This document shows, one piece after another, positions 12,919-24,981 of a stretch of DNA of 64,000 bases. Under the pieces are notes generated by a model. That model had not been told where the DNA came from, did not search any database, and saw nothing but the letters and a program-made list of their open reading frames with translations. Origin of the DNA: Plasmodium malariae (taxonomy: Eukaryota; Apicomplexa; Aconoidasida; Haemosporida; Plasmodiidae); assembly GCF_900090045.1 (NCBI RefSeq), contig NC_041784.1, positions 224,501-288,500 of the forward strand, given 5' to 3'. The stretch's first letter is position 1; the number at the start of each line of letters is the position of its first letter. The translations under genes and the position numbers were made by a program.

Positions 12919-14730
12919 ATGGCAGAAGAAGAAAATACAGTGCGTGCTTATTTCAGGAGAATTTATATAAATACATCTCATGTAAGTTAAAAAAAAAAAA
13001 AAAAAAAAAAAAAAGAAAAGAGATAAAACGTGAGAATTAAGAAATGAGATATGAGAAATAAGAATTGAGAAATGAGAAATAGGAAAAGAAAAAATTATAG
13101 AATTTGTTTTAATATGAATATAATGCGTACGCTCTCGTATTTTGTTCTTTTGTTATGTACCTGTATTTTCCGTATAATTTCTTTAATAATGTAATGAAAA
13201 ATAGAGAGAGATTGTTACGGAAAATTGGAAAAGTGTGATGAGATCGCATAAGAGATATACCTGTCTTGATAAATAATTTCCATATATTTTACGAACTTAA
13301 TGCATGTCATTTTGTTATTATTATTTTAAAATATTCCATATTATTTTATTTTATTTTATTTATTTTTTTCCCCGTTTTTTCTCCCTATCAGTATGTGAAA
13401 AATTACATGACAGCAACAGATCAAGAAATTCAGAATAATGCTGACCCAATAATGGATATAATTGCAACAGCACCAAGTGATTCTTTATATTTTATTGAGA
13501 GAATAAATCTTATATCAGCAATTATAAGTATGAGTACATCATTTCCTTACTTGACATATTTAATTATATACTGGAATGATTGTTCATGTAATGACATATT
13601 AAGGTGGTGGATTGTTATCAACAGCATATTGCAATTAATACAAGCCCCCGTGCGATTTTTCTTATATTTCTTGTTAAGAAAATACAAACTGGAAAATGAA
13701 AGGATGCATATTCACGCGTAAGAAATAAAATTAGCATATATTTACTTATATGTATACAATATATGTATATTACACCTGCGAGATATAAACGCATGAAGTC
13801 ACGTGTGCTGAATAGTTACATTTATATACATTAATAGGACTTTTTTTTTTTTTTTTTTTAAATCGCTACGACTTTCTTTTTACACCTGTTTACGGATGTA
13901 TTCACGAATATATGCATTTGTATATGGTCATTTTTGCATATGCATATATATATACATACATACATATATACATACATACATACATACATATATACATACA
14001 TACATACATACATACATACATACATACATACATACATACATACATACATACATACATACATACATACATACATACATACATACATACATACATACATACA
14101 TACATACATACATACATACATACATACATACATACATACATACATACATACATACATACATACATACATACATACATACATACATACATACATACATACA
14201 TACATACATACTTTTTTGTGACACCTCCCAACGTTTATCCGCAATATTTTTATTAACCTTTTAGGTTAAGAAGATTGACTAGTTCCAAAGGTTGGAAATT
14301 AAGTAAGAAATTCAGTTTACTAAATTATTTATGGTTTATAACTGGTACCGTTGTGATGGTAGTCACAAGAAAGTACACGAAGAACTTTTACCTGTGGTTC
14401 ATATCATGGACTATTATTTTATCATGTATATTTAGAGTGTTCTTTACAATTGTTTGGTTCTGTTTTTTCTTTCCTTATCATCAAAATATTCCGAAAAAGA
14501 GAAAAGGAGTGACTAAACTTTTTTTTTCAGAAATCCCTACTTTCAAACATTCAGCCGACAGAAAATTAAAAAACGAGTCATGTTCTATTTGTTTATCTGA
14601 TTTTATTGAAAAGGATGATATTGTTGAATTAAGGTGCTTACATAATTTTCATACTAGATGTGCCAAAAAATGGTTATCACAAAGAAGGCAATGTCCCTTA
14701 TGTCAAAGGGATGTTATGAAAATGGATTGA
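12919..14730 (+). CDS. Membrane RING-H2 zinc finger protein (284 aa, three exons)
   Basis: Probable E3 ubiquitin ligase anchored in a membrane. Exons are 12919-12981, 13392-13717 and 14265-14730. Donors are GTAAGT and GTAAGA, acceptors are ATCAG and TTTAG, and the phases 0 and 2 both close. Several hydrophobic segments between about residues 50 and 200 look like transmembrane helices. The C-terminal RING-H2 follows C-x2-C-x15-C-x1-H-x2-H-x2-C-x10-C-x2-C, reading CSICLSDF...CLHNFHTRC...CPLC, and ends just before the stop. This is the usual layout of ER or vesicle RING ligases with multiple membrane spans. The second intron carries the long TACA microsatellite. Substrates are unknown. Confidence 0.85.
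13951..14210. repeat. (TACA)n tetranucleotide microsatellite
   Basis: About 65 nearly perfect TACA units, interrupted only near the left end. It lies inside the second intron of the RING-H2 gene. The period of four opens all frames on both strands, giving meaningless Tyr-Ile-His-Thr and Met-Tyr-Val-Cys peptides. Confidence 0.97.
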
Positions 14731-14788
14731 GCTGCACATTTCTCAAACGATTTGTGATTTAATAATGCTATGTACATGTATATACCTA

Positions 14789-14819
<31 letters not shown>

Positions 14820-16527
14820 CATATATCTATACGCAGTTACCTTAAAAACCTATTTATAGTATTTTTTTTTCACATATATTTACCTTTTATATTTTATTTT
14901 ATCCTTTTTGATGTGCAACTGTTCCCAATTTCCTTGCCATCGTGCTCCTCATTTTTTTTTTTTTTTTTTTATTTTTAATTATTTTTTTAAAATTTTCATA
15001 AATATTCCTTATATATACTAATTATTATTTTAATGGTATCGCATATTTATTTTATTTATATATTTTTTTAATATGTATTTATATATAAGAACATTTTAGT
15101 ATATTTTGCGTATATACTTATATAGATATGCATACATACACGCATTCAATGCATAAGCATACATGTGCCTACATGCGTGTACATACCGCTACATACATAT
15201 TAACGTATGTGCTTTTGTATAAATATATATAACGCGTGTTTTTTCTTTAATAAATGTATGCTTAAATTATAAATTCCATTATGTGTTTATATAAGGATAT
15301 TTACAGTATTATGTAAAAGTAATTATTTTACTCTTTAATATATGTATATATATTAACTTTATTAAAAAATAAAATAACATATTGTTGTAAACATAAGTAT
15401 TTTTACGTAGTTTTTTTCCCATTCCATTTTTTCTTTTATATTTTCCATATCATCTTATCTTTTTCTTTTTTTTTTTTTTTTTTACAATAATACTACAACA
15501 GATGATTCATTTAAAAATATTTTTTTTTACAATATTATGAATAATGTGAACGAAATTCCGAGATTTCAAATAACACTGCACCTTTAAGCAAATTTGAAAA
15601 GGAGTAAGTTTGTTATTAAAACCATGCCCTTTTCCTTCTCTAATTTAACATAAGTTCAACAATCAGTGGTTTTTGTACCATAACTGTGTGAAGTACTATG
15701 TGTATTTTGTGGCTTTTTTTTTTTTTTTTTTTTTTTCATTTTGTACTCCAAGAACTTTGAGAGTCAGCATTATCATTTAATTATTTTAAGATAAAATGGC
15801 ATATCAAATTTTATTACAAGAAAAAGTATCATATTAAAAAAAAAAAAAGACATATTAACTTTATAAATGAATCTTTCATATAAATAAATAATATATATTA
15901 TGAATAAAAATAAGGAATTCGAAAAAAAAAAAAAAAACGCAAATTAGACAATCCCCTGTGGAGGAAGTTATTAATTGCTATACGAGATAACGAAAACAAT
16001 AATTTGGCTGCGTTAAGGGAAAGAGGCGAAAAGGGAATATACTAATAGTTTAACCGTATATATATATATATACATACACATGTGCATCTAGTATATGTGC
16101 AGAATGTATAAATTTGCGCATATTCCTCAATTTTGCATTCGAAAAATAGTACGTCCTAAAAAATTACCGTCTTATTTTGGAAGCACATAAAAGATAGAAT
16201 GATAACTAAACAAGGTGTTTTGGTTTTAAAAATATCATTTAAAATGGAGAAATTTCAGCACTACTATACACCTATATATATATGTATATATATCCTTATA
16301 CACACATATATTTCCTTGTATAACTGCACAAACTCTCCGAATTTATACCATTCCGTTCTTCAGGCGCATTAGCACAAGGTTAAGAGGGTCTCAAAAAAAA
16401 AAATAAAATAAAAATAAAATAAAATAAAATAAATAAGTAAAATATAGTAATATAAAATGAAATGAAATAAAATAAAAAAAAAAATTTTTTTTTGAACATT
16501 TTCTCGTTACAACATTTACTTCGCTTT
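14731..16527. other. Convergent intergenic region
   Basis: Between the 3' ends of the RING gene (+) and the coiled-coil gene (-). It contains (AT)n at about 14790-14820, several poly-T/poly-A tracts and an AAAAT/AAAT array at about 16400-16480. No gene seen. Confidence 0.5.
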
Positions 16528-19500
16528 TTAAAAAGGTTCCCTGTTGGATTCTTCAATAGGTTTAATAATTGTCAGAGGGTCACAGCTAAACTCATGAAGG
16601 TCTTCGTTTAATTTAAATTTTGATAGATTACTAAGCAAACTATCTTTCTGCAATGTTTTGGATGAAGATAAAATGGAAGTAGAATTTTCTTGTGTTTTCG
16701 TAAAATCATTGGTCAAGTCAATTGTTCTGTTGTTACTTGTATTTGCAGAAGCGTCTAATTCTTCGCTCTTTAAACTTTTCAAAACATTCATGTATTTATT
16801 GTATAATTCTTGTTTTATTTTTAATCTGTTTTTCCCTTGTTCCTTATTTACATCATTTCCAGTATTTACTTCTTCTCTTCTGTTACTCAAATTTTCAAAA
16901 GTACTATTATTTTTTTCATCATAAGGTGAACTTAAATTATCATAAGAATTTTTCTCTTCTCTTCTATGTATGTCCTTCTTATTATTGTCAATTCTGTCGT
17001 GTCTATTATCGCTTCCATCAATTTTACCGTGCTTTTCGTCTCTATAATTTCTACTATAACTATTTTGCAGTATTAAATCCTGCTCTCTTCTCACAATATG
17101 GGAGTCATTAGAACTATATAAAATACTATTACTATTATTATACTTCATTTTACTGTCGTAATTTAAATGGCTCGATTCATCATTAATATTTTTTCTACTA
17201 GATATATTATATCTGTCCACACTAACATTGTGAGAAAAGTCAGAACTCACAGAATCCAGTAGCACACTACTAGTGTTACTATTAGCTTCATAACTGGTTT
17301 GAGAAATAAAATTATATCCCTTCTTGTCTTTTACATTATCATTACTAGTGTTTCGGCTATTGGTACTTTGACTTTCATATATTTGTTTACTTTCATATGT
17401 ATTTTTGTTGTCTCCTCTACTTTTTGATATATTCGATAGTGAATTGTAGTTAGTATCATTTCTATATTTTCTATTTCCGCTTATATTTCTATTTCCGCTT
17501 ATATTTCCATTTCCGCTAATACTTACATTTCCGTCTTCTTTTAATTTATTATGACCACTGGAAGTTTGCAGCTTGTCAATCTTGTTGAGTTGTCTCTTAT
17601 TGCTAGAATAATCCAGGCTATTTTTAGAATGTTTTATGTCATAACTTGATATTAACAAGTTCTTTTTCTTTTTTTCACTTCTATAATCTTCGTCTTCTAT
17701 ATAATTCTTATCTTTATCACTTTCATCATTTTTGGCATTATATGTAGAATATCTGTTGTCATCATTTTTCTCATTAGGTAATTTGTTTTTCATTTTTTTT
17801 TTTCTTTCTTTTTCAAAATATGATTTTCCATCAACAGTAGGGTTAGAATATTCGATATCATATTTCTTTGAGTACTTTTTTTTATAACTCCTTTTTAATA
17901 TACATTTTTCATTTCCTATTTGTTCTTTATTTTCATATTCCCTAAAAGATGTATTTCTTTTTAAGTCAAATATTATGTCATCATAAGATTCGTTTCTCCT
18001 CGTTTTAAACTTCTTATCCCTACTGTCGTATATATCGTACGTATTATTTTTATTACTACTTTTTAATTTCAAATATTTCGTTATTTTACTGCCTTCTTTG
18101 TTTTTACTGCTACTATTATTGTGATTATTACTTTTGTTACTATCATTATTACTATCATTGTTACTATCATTGTTTTTATTATTTTTATTTCTGTAATTGT
18201 TATTGCTGTAATTGTTTTTACTATCATTTTTACTTTCGTTGTTACTGTTGTTGTTATGCGTCGTGCTTAAGTTGAACATCTTTTTTATCTTCGAGCTACT
18301 GAACAAAGATATGTCGTGGTTACCTAAGTACGACGAGGAGTTTTCACTAAAACTATAATCATCAATGTTGGCATGTGCTTTATCTTTACCCCCCTCCTTA
18401 TTCTTACTACGAATATCATTAATATTATTATTTACACTAATATTATTTGTATTGTTCGCACTGCTCGCATTATTCGAACTGTGCATATTATTCGAGTTAT
18501 TCACAGACGATATACTTAATTCCTTTAACGACGTAATGGAATGATTCTTATTTTTGTCCGCATCACCATTTGATACTTTTTTCTTTTTAGGTTTTTTGCT
18601 AAATGATAAGAAATCAGTATTTAAACTTTTACCACTAGAAGAGCTGTCTGAATAATTTATCAATTTTTCATTCATTTGGGATTTATTCTCATCTACAAGC
18701 TTATATTTTTTATTATATTCTTCTCCCTTATTGTATTCCCCTTCCATACTACTATTTATTTTCTTATCATTTTTCTCTTTACTGGTTAAACCGTATTCTT
18801 TCTCTAGTTCACATAAGCTATTTTTCAGTATACACGTTTCTTCATTCCTTGTATCACTTAAATTATCTATTATATTTTTGCTTTCACTCCTACTCTTTGT
18901 CCTTTGCCTTTCATTTGTCTGATTATTTAACTTTTTACTAAAACTTTTTCTATTCGAATTGATGAAAATGGTAAAATCATCATTGTAGTCGTAAATACTG
19001 TCTTCCTCCTTGGAACACGCGTTTTCAGAATCCATTTTAAAAAATACTTCATCAGATTCGTTGCTCTTTGTTTTTTTGTTTTCTTCCCTTTCATAGGTAT
19101 AATCGCGATCGTTCTTACATTCTCTATAGCTATTTTTAACGCAATCACTAAGTCTGTTACTGTCTCTGCTATTGTGTCTACTGCTTCCTCTATTATTTCC
19201 TCTACTATTATCTCTATCATTGCCCCTAACACTTCTCTCGTTATTGTATCCGTTGGTGAGATCCACCCCGCTTCCATTGATGCCATAGCGACTTTTTTTA
19301 TCAGAAGGGACAGAGCTACTTTCACGCTTGAGAGAACTGTCGTCATTCCTACTTCTTATATCATTTACTGGTTCATCCTGGTTTTGCAAAAATGTTTTCG
19401 TAAAATTGTACATGCTGTTTTTCTTCTCTTGATCATTTAGCTCATTTTTTAATTTTTCTATAATTATTATGTTATCATTATTATTTATGGTCAACTCGTC

Positions 19501-22500
19501 AATTTCTTTTTTTAAATTTTCTATAATTTTTTCATAAGAATTATATTTCTTTTGAGCTTCTAACTGAAATTCGTTATAGGCCATAGTATTTTGCTCAAAC
19601 TTATTTTCTTTTTCTTGTAAAAGTTCTAATTTAATTGTCTTTTCATTTAAATTTTCTCTTAAAGATTTAATTTCATTTTTTAAAATAATTTCTAGTTCTT
19701 CTTTTTTAAGATGCATTTTATTTATTTCACTAATATTATTCTGAACAAATTTGACGTTGTTTTCATATTCATTTAATTGTTTTTTTAATTCAAGAACAAT
19801 ATTTTTACTTTGTATTAGTTCATTTTCATATTGCGTTTTATCAATAGCGACTTTTGTTAATGCATCTAGTGAATCATCTCTTTGTGTTTTCAAGTTAGTT
19901 ATTTCTACAGACAATGTCTGAATGTATGTCTCTAGATTTTTAATTTTATCAACTGACTTTTTTAATTCTGTTTGTATTTTTATAGCTGCATCTTCAATTA
20001 TCGTCTTTTCCTGTAAAACTATTTTATAATCATCTTCTATTTTTTTTAAGTGATTATTAGTAACATTTAATATTTGAATTTCTTGTTGTAATTGTTGAAT
20101 AATTAAAGTGCTATTAGCATTATGAGAAGTGTTCATAATTTGTAAATTCTTATTCTCTTTTAATATCTCATTATATTTTATGGTTAACTCTCCGTATTCT
20201 TTATTTATATTTTCTATTTTACATTTAAAATTTTCTATAACCTCGTCTTTTTTATCTAACAAAGATGCAAATTCATCTATTTGATTACTAGAATCTATTA
20301 AATCATCTTTTAATTTTTTTATTTCTTTTTTATACACTTCAACTTTTTGTTTCTGTAATATATTATTATCTTTTAATTCATCAATTTTATCATTAGATTC
20401 ACTCAACTTGTTTAATAAATTATGTATATAATCTGTCAATTGTTTTTTCGTCTCATTTGAACAAGAAATGGTGTTATTAAATTCATCTGATTCTAATTTT
20501 AAATTGTTTATGGTATTCTTATTTAAATTAAATTCGCTTTCTTTCATCTCTATCTCTTTTTCTAAATTTTTAAGTTCCTCTTTTAGTATAGCAGTCTCAC
20601 TTTTCTCTTCATTATACTGTTTTTCATATTTCTCACTTCTCTTCTTTTCTTCTTTTAATTCTTTTTTTAGATCATTCAATAGTAATCCGAGTTCTTCTAT
20701 TTCCTCCTCTTTTAGTTTCATTTCCTTTTTTAATGTGCTTAATTTTGTGGAACGTTCATACGCACCTGCATCATCTGCACATGCGTCGCTTACACCAGCA
20801 TCACACTCACTTACATCGTCTGCACCTACATCGCCATAATCAACTGTACTATCTTCTGACCTGTTCAGGTCACAATTTATTAACTTTTTATTCCTTTTTT
20901 TGCTCCTTTCCCCGTCATTCATTGTGTTCAACTTTTCCTTGTACTTATTTTCTGAGTCATTTTTAACTTGCAACTCTGTTTCTAATAGAAGCACTCTATT
21001 TTTTAAATGGTAAATTTCGTTATTTCTTGTTTTTATAATTTTATTTAAATTGTTTATATCATTAACTGAATCTTCATTTTTCGTCCTTGCATCAGCACTT
21101 ACGTTATCATCTGCCACTTCAAAATTACAGCTTTTAAGATCATTAGGATAATTTTCGTTTACAGTGCTTTCATCATATACTGATCCCCTGTCTATAAATG
21201 TCTTTTGTTCTTTTATTCCATTTATCATTCTTAATTCATTGAGTTTTCTAATTTCTATTTCGTATTCGTTTAATCGTTTTTTTAAATATTTTATTTCTAA
21301 ATTTTTTTCCTCAACTGCATGTTGGCTAGTAGGGTGGGGATGTTTGCTCCTTTTTTCCCTGGAAACTTGGTTCTCCTTATCATAATCGTTAGAACTATCC
21401 AACTCATTATCATCCATTTTGATGTTCATATGGTAAGAGGAATCATTTTTCATTTTTTCTATCTCCATTTTGAATTCCTTACATAAATTTTTGTAATAAG
21501 ACAATTCCTTTCCTAACGATAAAGTATGATCATTTATTATGGAATTTTCCCTTTTATATTTCTCTTTTTCTTTCTTTCTTTTTTTATTATCTAATTCAAA
21601 ATCATCAAATGATTTTGTTCTGTTCTTAAAACAAGACAGGTTATCATCACATAAATCATCGGTGAGCTCATCTAAATTTTCTTTTTTCTCATTTTGTAAT
21701 ATGACCAAATTAAATTTTAATTTTTTGTTTTCTGTCATGTAAGACTCTTTTAATTTGCTTTCTTCTTCGACTTTTTTTCGAAGTTCTGCTATTTCATCTT
21801 CATATTCTTTTCTGGTAGTGCCTTTATTCGATTCATTATCCTTTCCACTACGCTTGTCATTCGTTCTGTCATCTGATTTATCACTTCTTTCACCATCTGT
21901 CCTACTTTCCTTGTCTTGTGTCGTATCATACTTGTCATATTCTTCGCTCAAAAATAAACCATTCTCTATTTTATTTCTCCTCTCCTTTGTGTCCAATTCT
22001 AACTTTATATCTTTCTTCTCATTTACTAATTCTTTATACTTCTTCTGTAACTGTTCATACTTATCTGACAGTTTCTGAAAATTTTGAATTGCCTGAATTA
22101 GATCATCAAAAATTATTTGAACTAATGGGATACAAGAAACACATAAAGATTCTTTATAATTTAAATTATTCAACTTTTTTCTTAATCTTTTATAATTTAT
22201 ACTATTATCTTTATCATCTATTCCTTTATTTGTAACCATTTTTTCATTCGTCTTATTTTTATGGTAAGATTTATTTTCTTTTTCGATGGGATTCACGCCA
22301 TTTAACTTTTCATTACCCTTTCGATTATTCATTTCCTTTTTTTCGTTCTTCTCTTTTTCCTTACCACTATCATATTTACCCCTATTACCATTAGTCTTAC
22401 CATTACTATTACCATTCCTATTACTATTACTATATTTATTATCATTATCACCATTATATGGGCTCTTTGTTTTACTCTCACCAGTTTTATTAGAGCATAT

Positions 22501-22596
22501 GGTTCGTGTTACTTGCTTGCTTAACAATCTTTCTACCCCGTTCTTTTTATCATCTCCTGTCAAATCACTCCTTGCATCATCATTCCGTAATTCCAT
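16528..22596 (-). CDS. Large coiled-coil protein of unknown function (2,022 aa)
   Basis: Uninterrupted single-exon frame. Residues 1-150 are hydrophilic and Asn/Lys-rich. There are short helical stretches at about 160-225 and 260-310, and a long heptad-rich coiled coil at about 610-1050 with regularly spaced Leu/Ile among Glu/Lys/Asn. The rest, to about 2,000, is disordered, Ser/Asn/Lys/Asp-rich, with local repeats such as ISGNxNISGNR and NNDSNNDSNNDSN. No signal peptide, transmembrane segment or catalytic domain is visible. The architecture suggests a structural or scaffold role (cytoskeleton, centrosome-like or apical), but nothing identifies it further. I do not recognise a named family. 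Confidence 0.85.
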   Translation of the reverse strand: MELRNDDARSDLTGDDKKNGVERLLSKQVTRTICSNKTGESKTKSPYNGDNDNKYSNSNRNGNSNGKTNGNRGKYDSGKEKEKNEKKEMNNRKGNEKLNGVNPIEKENKSYHKNKTNEKMVTNKGIDDKDNSINYKRLRKKLNNLNYKESLCVSCIPLVQIIFDDLIQAIQNFQKLSDKYEQLQKKYKELVNEKKDIKLELDTKERRNKIENGLFLSEEYDKYDTTQDKESRTDGERSDKSDDRTNDKRSGKDNESNKGTTRKEYEDEIAELRKKVEEESKLKESYMTENKKLKFNLVILQNEKKENLDELTDDLCDDNLSCFKNRTKSFDDFELDNKKRKKEKEKYKRENSIINDHTLSLGKELSYYKNLCKEFKMEIEKMKNDSSYHMNIKMDDNELDSSNDYDKENQVSREKRSKHPHPTSQHAVEEKNLEIKYLKKRLNEYEIEIRKLNELRMINGIKEQKTFIDRGSVYDESTVNENYPNDLKSCNFEVADDNVSADARTKNEDSVNDINNLNKIIKTRNNEIYHLKNRVLLLETELQVKNDSENKYKEKLNTMNDGERSKKRNKKLINCDLNRSEDSTVDYGDVGADDVSECDAGVSDACADDAGAYERSTKLSTLKKEMKLKEEEIEELGLLLNDLKKELKEEKKRSEKYEKQYNEEKSETAILKEELKNLEKEIEMKESEFNLNKNTINNLKLESDEFNNTISCSNETKKQLTDYIHNLLNKLSESNDKIDELKDNNILQKQKVEVYKKEIKKLKDDLIDSSNQIDEFASLLDKKDEVIENFKCKIENINKEYGELTIKYNEILKENKNLQIMNTSHNANSTLIIQQLQQEIQILNVTNNHLKKIEDDYKIVLQEKTIIEDAAIKIQTELKKSVDKIKNLETYIQTLSVEITNLKTQRDDSLDALTKVAIDKTQYENELIQSKNIVLELKKQLNEYENNVKFVQNNISEINKMHLKKEELEIILKNEIKSLRENLNEKTIKLELLQEKENKFEQNTMAYNEFQLEAQKKYNSYEKIIENLKKEIDELTINNNDNIIIIEKLKNELNDQEKKNSMYNFTKTFLQNQDEPVNDIRSRNDDSSLKRESSSVPSDKKSRYGINGSGVDLTNGYNNERSVRGNDRDNSRGNNRGSSRHNSRDSNRLSDCVKNSYRECKNDRDYTYEREENKKTKSNESDEVFFKMDSENACSKEEDSIYDYNDDFTIFINSNRKSFSKKLNNQTNERQRTKSRSESKNIIDNLSDTRNEETCILKNSLCELEKEYGLTSKEKNDKKINSSMEGEYNKGEEYNKKYKLVDENKSQMNEKLINYSDSSSSGKSLNTDFLSFSKKPKKKKVSNGDADKNKNHSITSLKELSISSVNNSNNMHSSNNASSANNTNNISVNNNINDIRSKNKEGGKDKAHANIDDYSFSENSSSYLGNHDISLFSSSKIKKMFNLSTTHNNNSNNESKNDSKNNYSNNNYRNKNNKNNDSNNDSNNDSNKSNNHNNSSSKNKEGSKITKYLKLKSSNKNNTYDIYDSRDKKFKTRRNESYDDIIFDLKRNTSFREYENKEQIGNEKCILKRSYKKKYSKKYDIEYSNPTVDGKSYFEKERKKKMKNKLPNEKNDDNRYSTYNAKNDESDKDKNYIEDEDYRSEKKKKNLLISSYDIKHSKNSLDYSSNKRQLNKIDKLQTSSGHNKLKEDGNVSISGNGNISGNRNISGNRKYRNDTNYNSLSNISKSRGDNKNTYESKQIYESQSTNSRNTSNDNVKDKKGYNFISQTSYEANSNTSSVLLDSVSSDFSHNVSVDRYNISSRKNINDESSHLNYDSKMKYNNSNSILYSSNDSHIVRREQDLILQNSYSRNYRDEKHGKIDGSDNRHDRIDNNKKDIHRREEKNSYDNLSSPYDEKNNSTFENLSNRREEVNTGNDVNKEQGKNRLKIKQELYNKYMNVLKSLKSEELDASANTSNNRTIDLTNDFTKTQENSTSILSSSKTLQKDSLLSNLSKFKLNEDLHEFSCDPLTIIKPIEESNREPF

Positions 22597-24094
22597 ATTT
22601 ATTTAATTTTTGACTTTATCAGTGACAAATATGTTTGTACAGCATTATGTAACCTTTTTTTTGTTGTTGTATTTTTTTGTTTTTTGATGAGACACGAGTC
22701 TTTATTTAAGAGGTATTATTAACGAAAATGTGATAAGTCTCAAAATGAGATAAAACCGAAAAATGTGGGTTAATAAAATGGAAAGTAACAAATGGATATT
22801 TCCAAATGGCAAAAACCCAATGATAAATACATAAATTAAATTATACTTATAAATAATCAGAACAAAGCATCATATAGTATAATAACTTAAAAAAGGGACG
22901 TTAAAAAGGATTATTTTAAGCCTTACATATACATAAAAAACAGTACGCATAGCAAATATTTGGAGAAGTGGAATTTAATTTTTATGTATTCACAAAAATT
23001 CATATGTACATATATTTGTACGTTTGTACGTTTTGTACGTTTGTACGTTTGTACGTTTTGTACGTTTGCACGTTTTGTACGTTTGTACGTTTTGTACGTT
23101 TGTACGTTTTGTACGTTTGTACGTTTGTACGTTTATTCGTACGTATATATATACGAATATCACATTCGTTAAAAAAAAAAAAAAGCGTAAATACTCATAT
23201 GAAAACACACAATTTTGTAAAATTTTCCGACATATTACGGCCAAAAATATACGAATAATAGGAAAATAAAAAGAATAAAAGGAGCCGAGTTTTAATATCT
23301 CAATAATATGGACTCTGCATGTTATTTTGTACACATATAAAAAATAGTGAAATTTAAAAGTGCCATTATAATTAATAAAAGTAGAATTCGTATGCCATCA
23401 CAAAAATATATCTTTAAATAAAATTAACTCCAAAGTTCTGTATTTGTTTATTTAATGATTTTATCATTATGCTATTATATTGTATTATTTTATTATTTGT
23501 TTTATATTTTTTTTTTTTTTTTTTTTTGATACTTCTGTGCTAAGATGAGACATTTTTACATTCCTATATTCCTCAAAATATAATTAGTCGAGCTTAAGAT
23601 AAAATTTCCTTTTTCCCTTTATGTATATATGTTTTCATATACATGTTAAAACTAGTTATATTTTGGTAAACATAATTTACAATGTTCAATTTTCAAAAAG
23701 GATCGTTAAGTATTAAGGGTATCATCAAGTATTGTTTATTAGTAAAGGTAAAAAAAAAAAAAAAAATTTAGACAAATATTACTAAAGAATTTTTATAAAA
23801 TACGTTTTGTATGTTGTTCACTTTGATATTTAAACAGTAGAAGTTCTATTATTCAGTGTAATCTCTTTTCGTTTTTTCTCGTTTTAATATTATAAACAAA
23901 ATGAAAAAAAAAAAAAAAAATTATGCACGCCCCAAATAACTTGTAAATGTTTTGTCAGTAAAATATGCATATACTTTTTTATTCACTCATACAATAATTG
24001 CTATTTAGTACTAATACAAAAAAAGGGGAAATTAAAAGTTTCTCTCTCATTAAAACAAAACCTTTTACGAATTGAGGTTTGTGCTATAATATTA
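22597..24094. other. Intergenic region with GTAC minisatellite
   Basis: Upstream of the coiled-coil gene. The notable content is the TTTGTACG array at 23014-23133. Poly-T at about 23507-23526, poly-A tracts and no convincing frame make up the rest. Confidence 0.5.
23014..23133. repeat. TTTGTACG / TTTTGTACG minisatellite
   Basis: About 14 tandem copies of an 8-9 base unit, TTTGTACG, alternating with versions having one extra T. Each unit contains the palindrome GTAC or CGTACG-like junctions. It lies in the 5' intergenic region of the 2,022-aa gene and is more GC-rich than its surroundings. Confidence 0.93.
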
Positions 24095-24418
24095 TTAAAG
24101 CCGGAAAAGGTGGCATATATTTAAATCTCTTCTCCAAAAAATGAAGATAATAAACAATAATACAATTAAGGTTATGTATAAGCGTTTTTCCCCTTCTGCT
24201 AAATTCCTCAGTTTTTTTTTTTTTTTTTTGTTCTGTTCATGTATAACACCATAATGCTGCTTAAATTTTCTTGTCAGAACAATGGCAACAAGCAAAGAGT
24301 GAATGTTAAATATACACATGTATATATAAGTATATATAACGAAACAATGCACAGCTGCACAAATACTGCATATTATTTACGCCCCCGTTTTTATTAAACA
24401 ACTGAAAGTTACTGACAT
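24095..24418 (-). CDS. Candidate two-exon small membrane protein (70 aa)
   Basis: Proposed exon 1 is 24418-24381 and exon 2 is 24269-24095. The donor is GGGGC|GTAAAT, the acceptor tract is pyrimidine-rich and ends in GACAAG, and phase 2 closes in frame. The product has a short N-terminal stretch, a basic helix with a Lys run encoded by 18 A, then LAEGEKR and a single hydrophobic segment of about 18 residues. A WRRDLN stop-transfer motif follows. This looks like a tail-anchored or single-span protein. The frame before the Lys run is not low complexity, which favours a gene. No family is recognised and the exon pairing is an inference. Confidence 0.35.
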
Positions 24419-24761
24419 AATGATGTTTCGTATTTTCCGTTTTTTAGTTCGTTGTAGAAAAGTGAAAAATTAAGAATAACAAAATTAACGATTAAAAAAA
24501 AAGTTAATATGCATTTTAGGCCAAAATAATTCTTTTTTTTTTTTTTTCACATCTCGATAATAAGCATTTGTGTAATGGTATATATGCAGTAAAAAAAAAA
24601 AAAAAATAAAGTATGCGAATAAGAATAATCAGAAATAGTTATAGTAGTTATCATTTCACATGTGCAAATTGCTACAAACGGATACTCATATTTTGTAATA
24701 TTCCTTAGAAAAGTGCATATACTCGTAAAACATATGGGGGGGAAATTTTTCGAAAAGAGTA

Positions 24762-24810
<49 letters not shown>

Positions 24811-24981
24811 TAAATACATATATACATTTATGCTTATAATATATATATATATATAACACTTACAACATACATGTAGAAAATATAAGCGTATGAGTACATC
24901 CGTGATCCAACATATTCATCCCGCTTCAATGAAGCAAAAATAAAGCTCCATTATACGCAATTTTTAAATGATCAGGTGGGG
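24419..24981. other. Intergenic/5' flank of the helical-repeat gene
   Basis: AT-rich flank between the small candidate gene (-) and the helical-repeat gene (+), containing (AT)n at about 24772-24806. No further gene seen. Confidence 0.5.

Noticed and set aside
13858..14264. Long open frames on both strands across the TACA array
   Set aside because: A perfect tetranucleotide repeat without stops opens every frame; the peptides are four-residue repeats and the region lies in a well-supported intron.
18731..22606. Several plus-strand frames of 60-129 residues rich in Ser, Phe and Leu
   Set aside because: They mirror the Lys/Glu/Asn-rich coding strand of the 2,022-aa gene and have no independent features.
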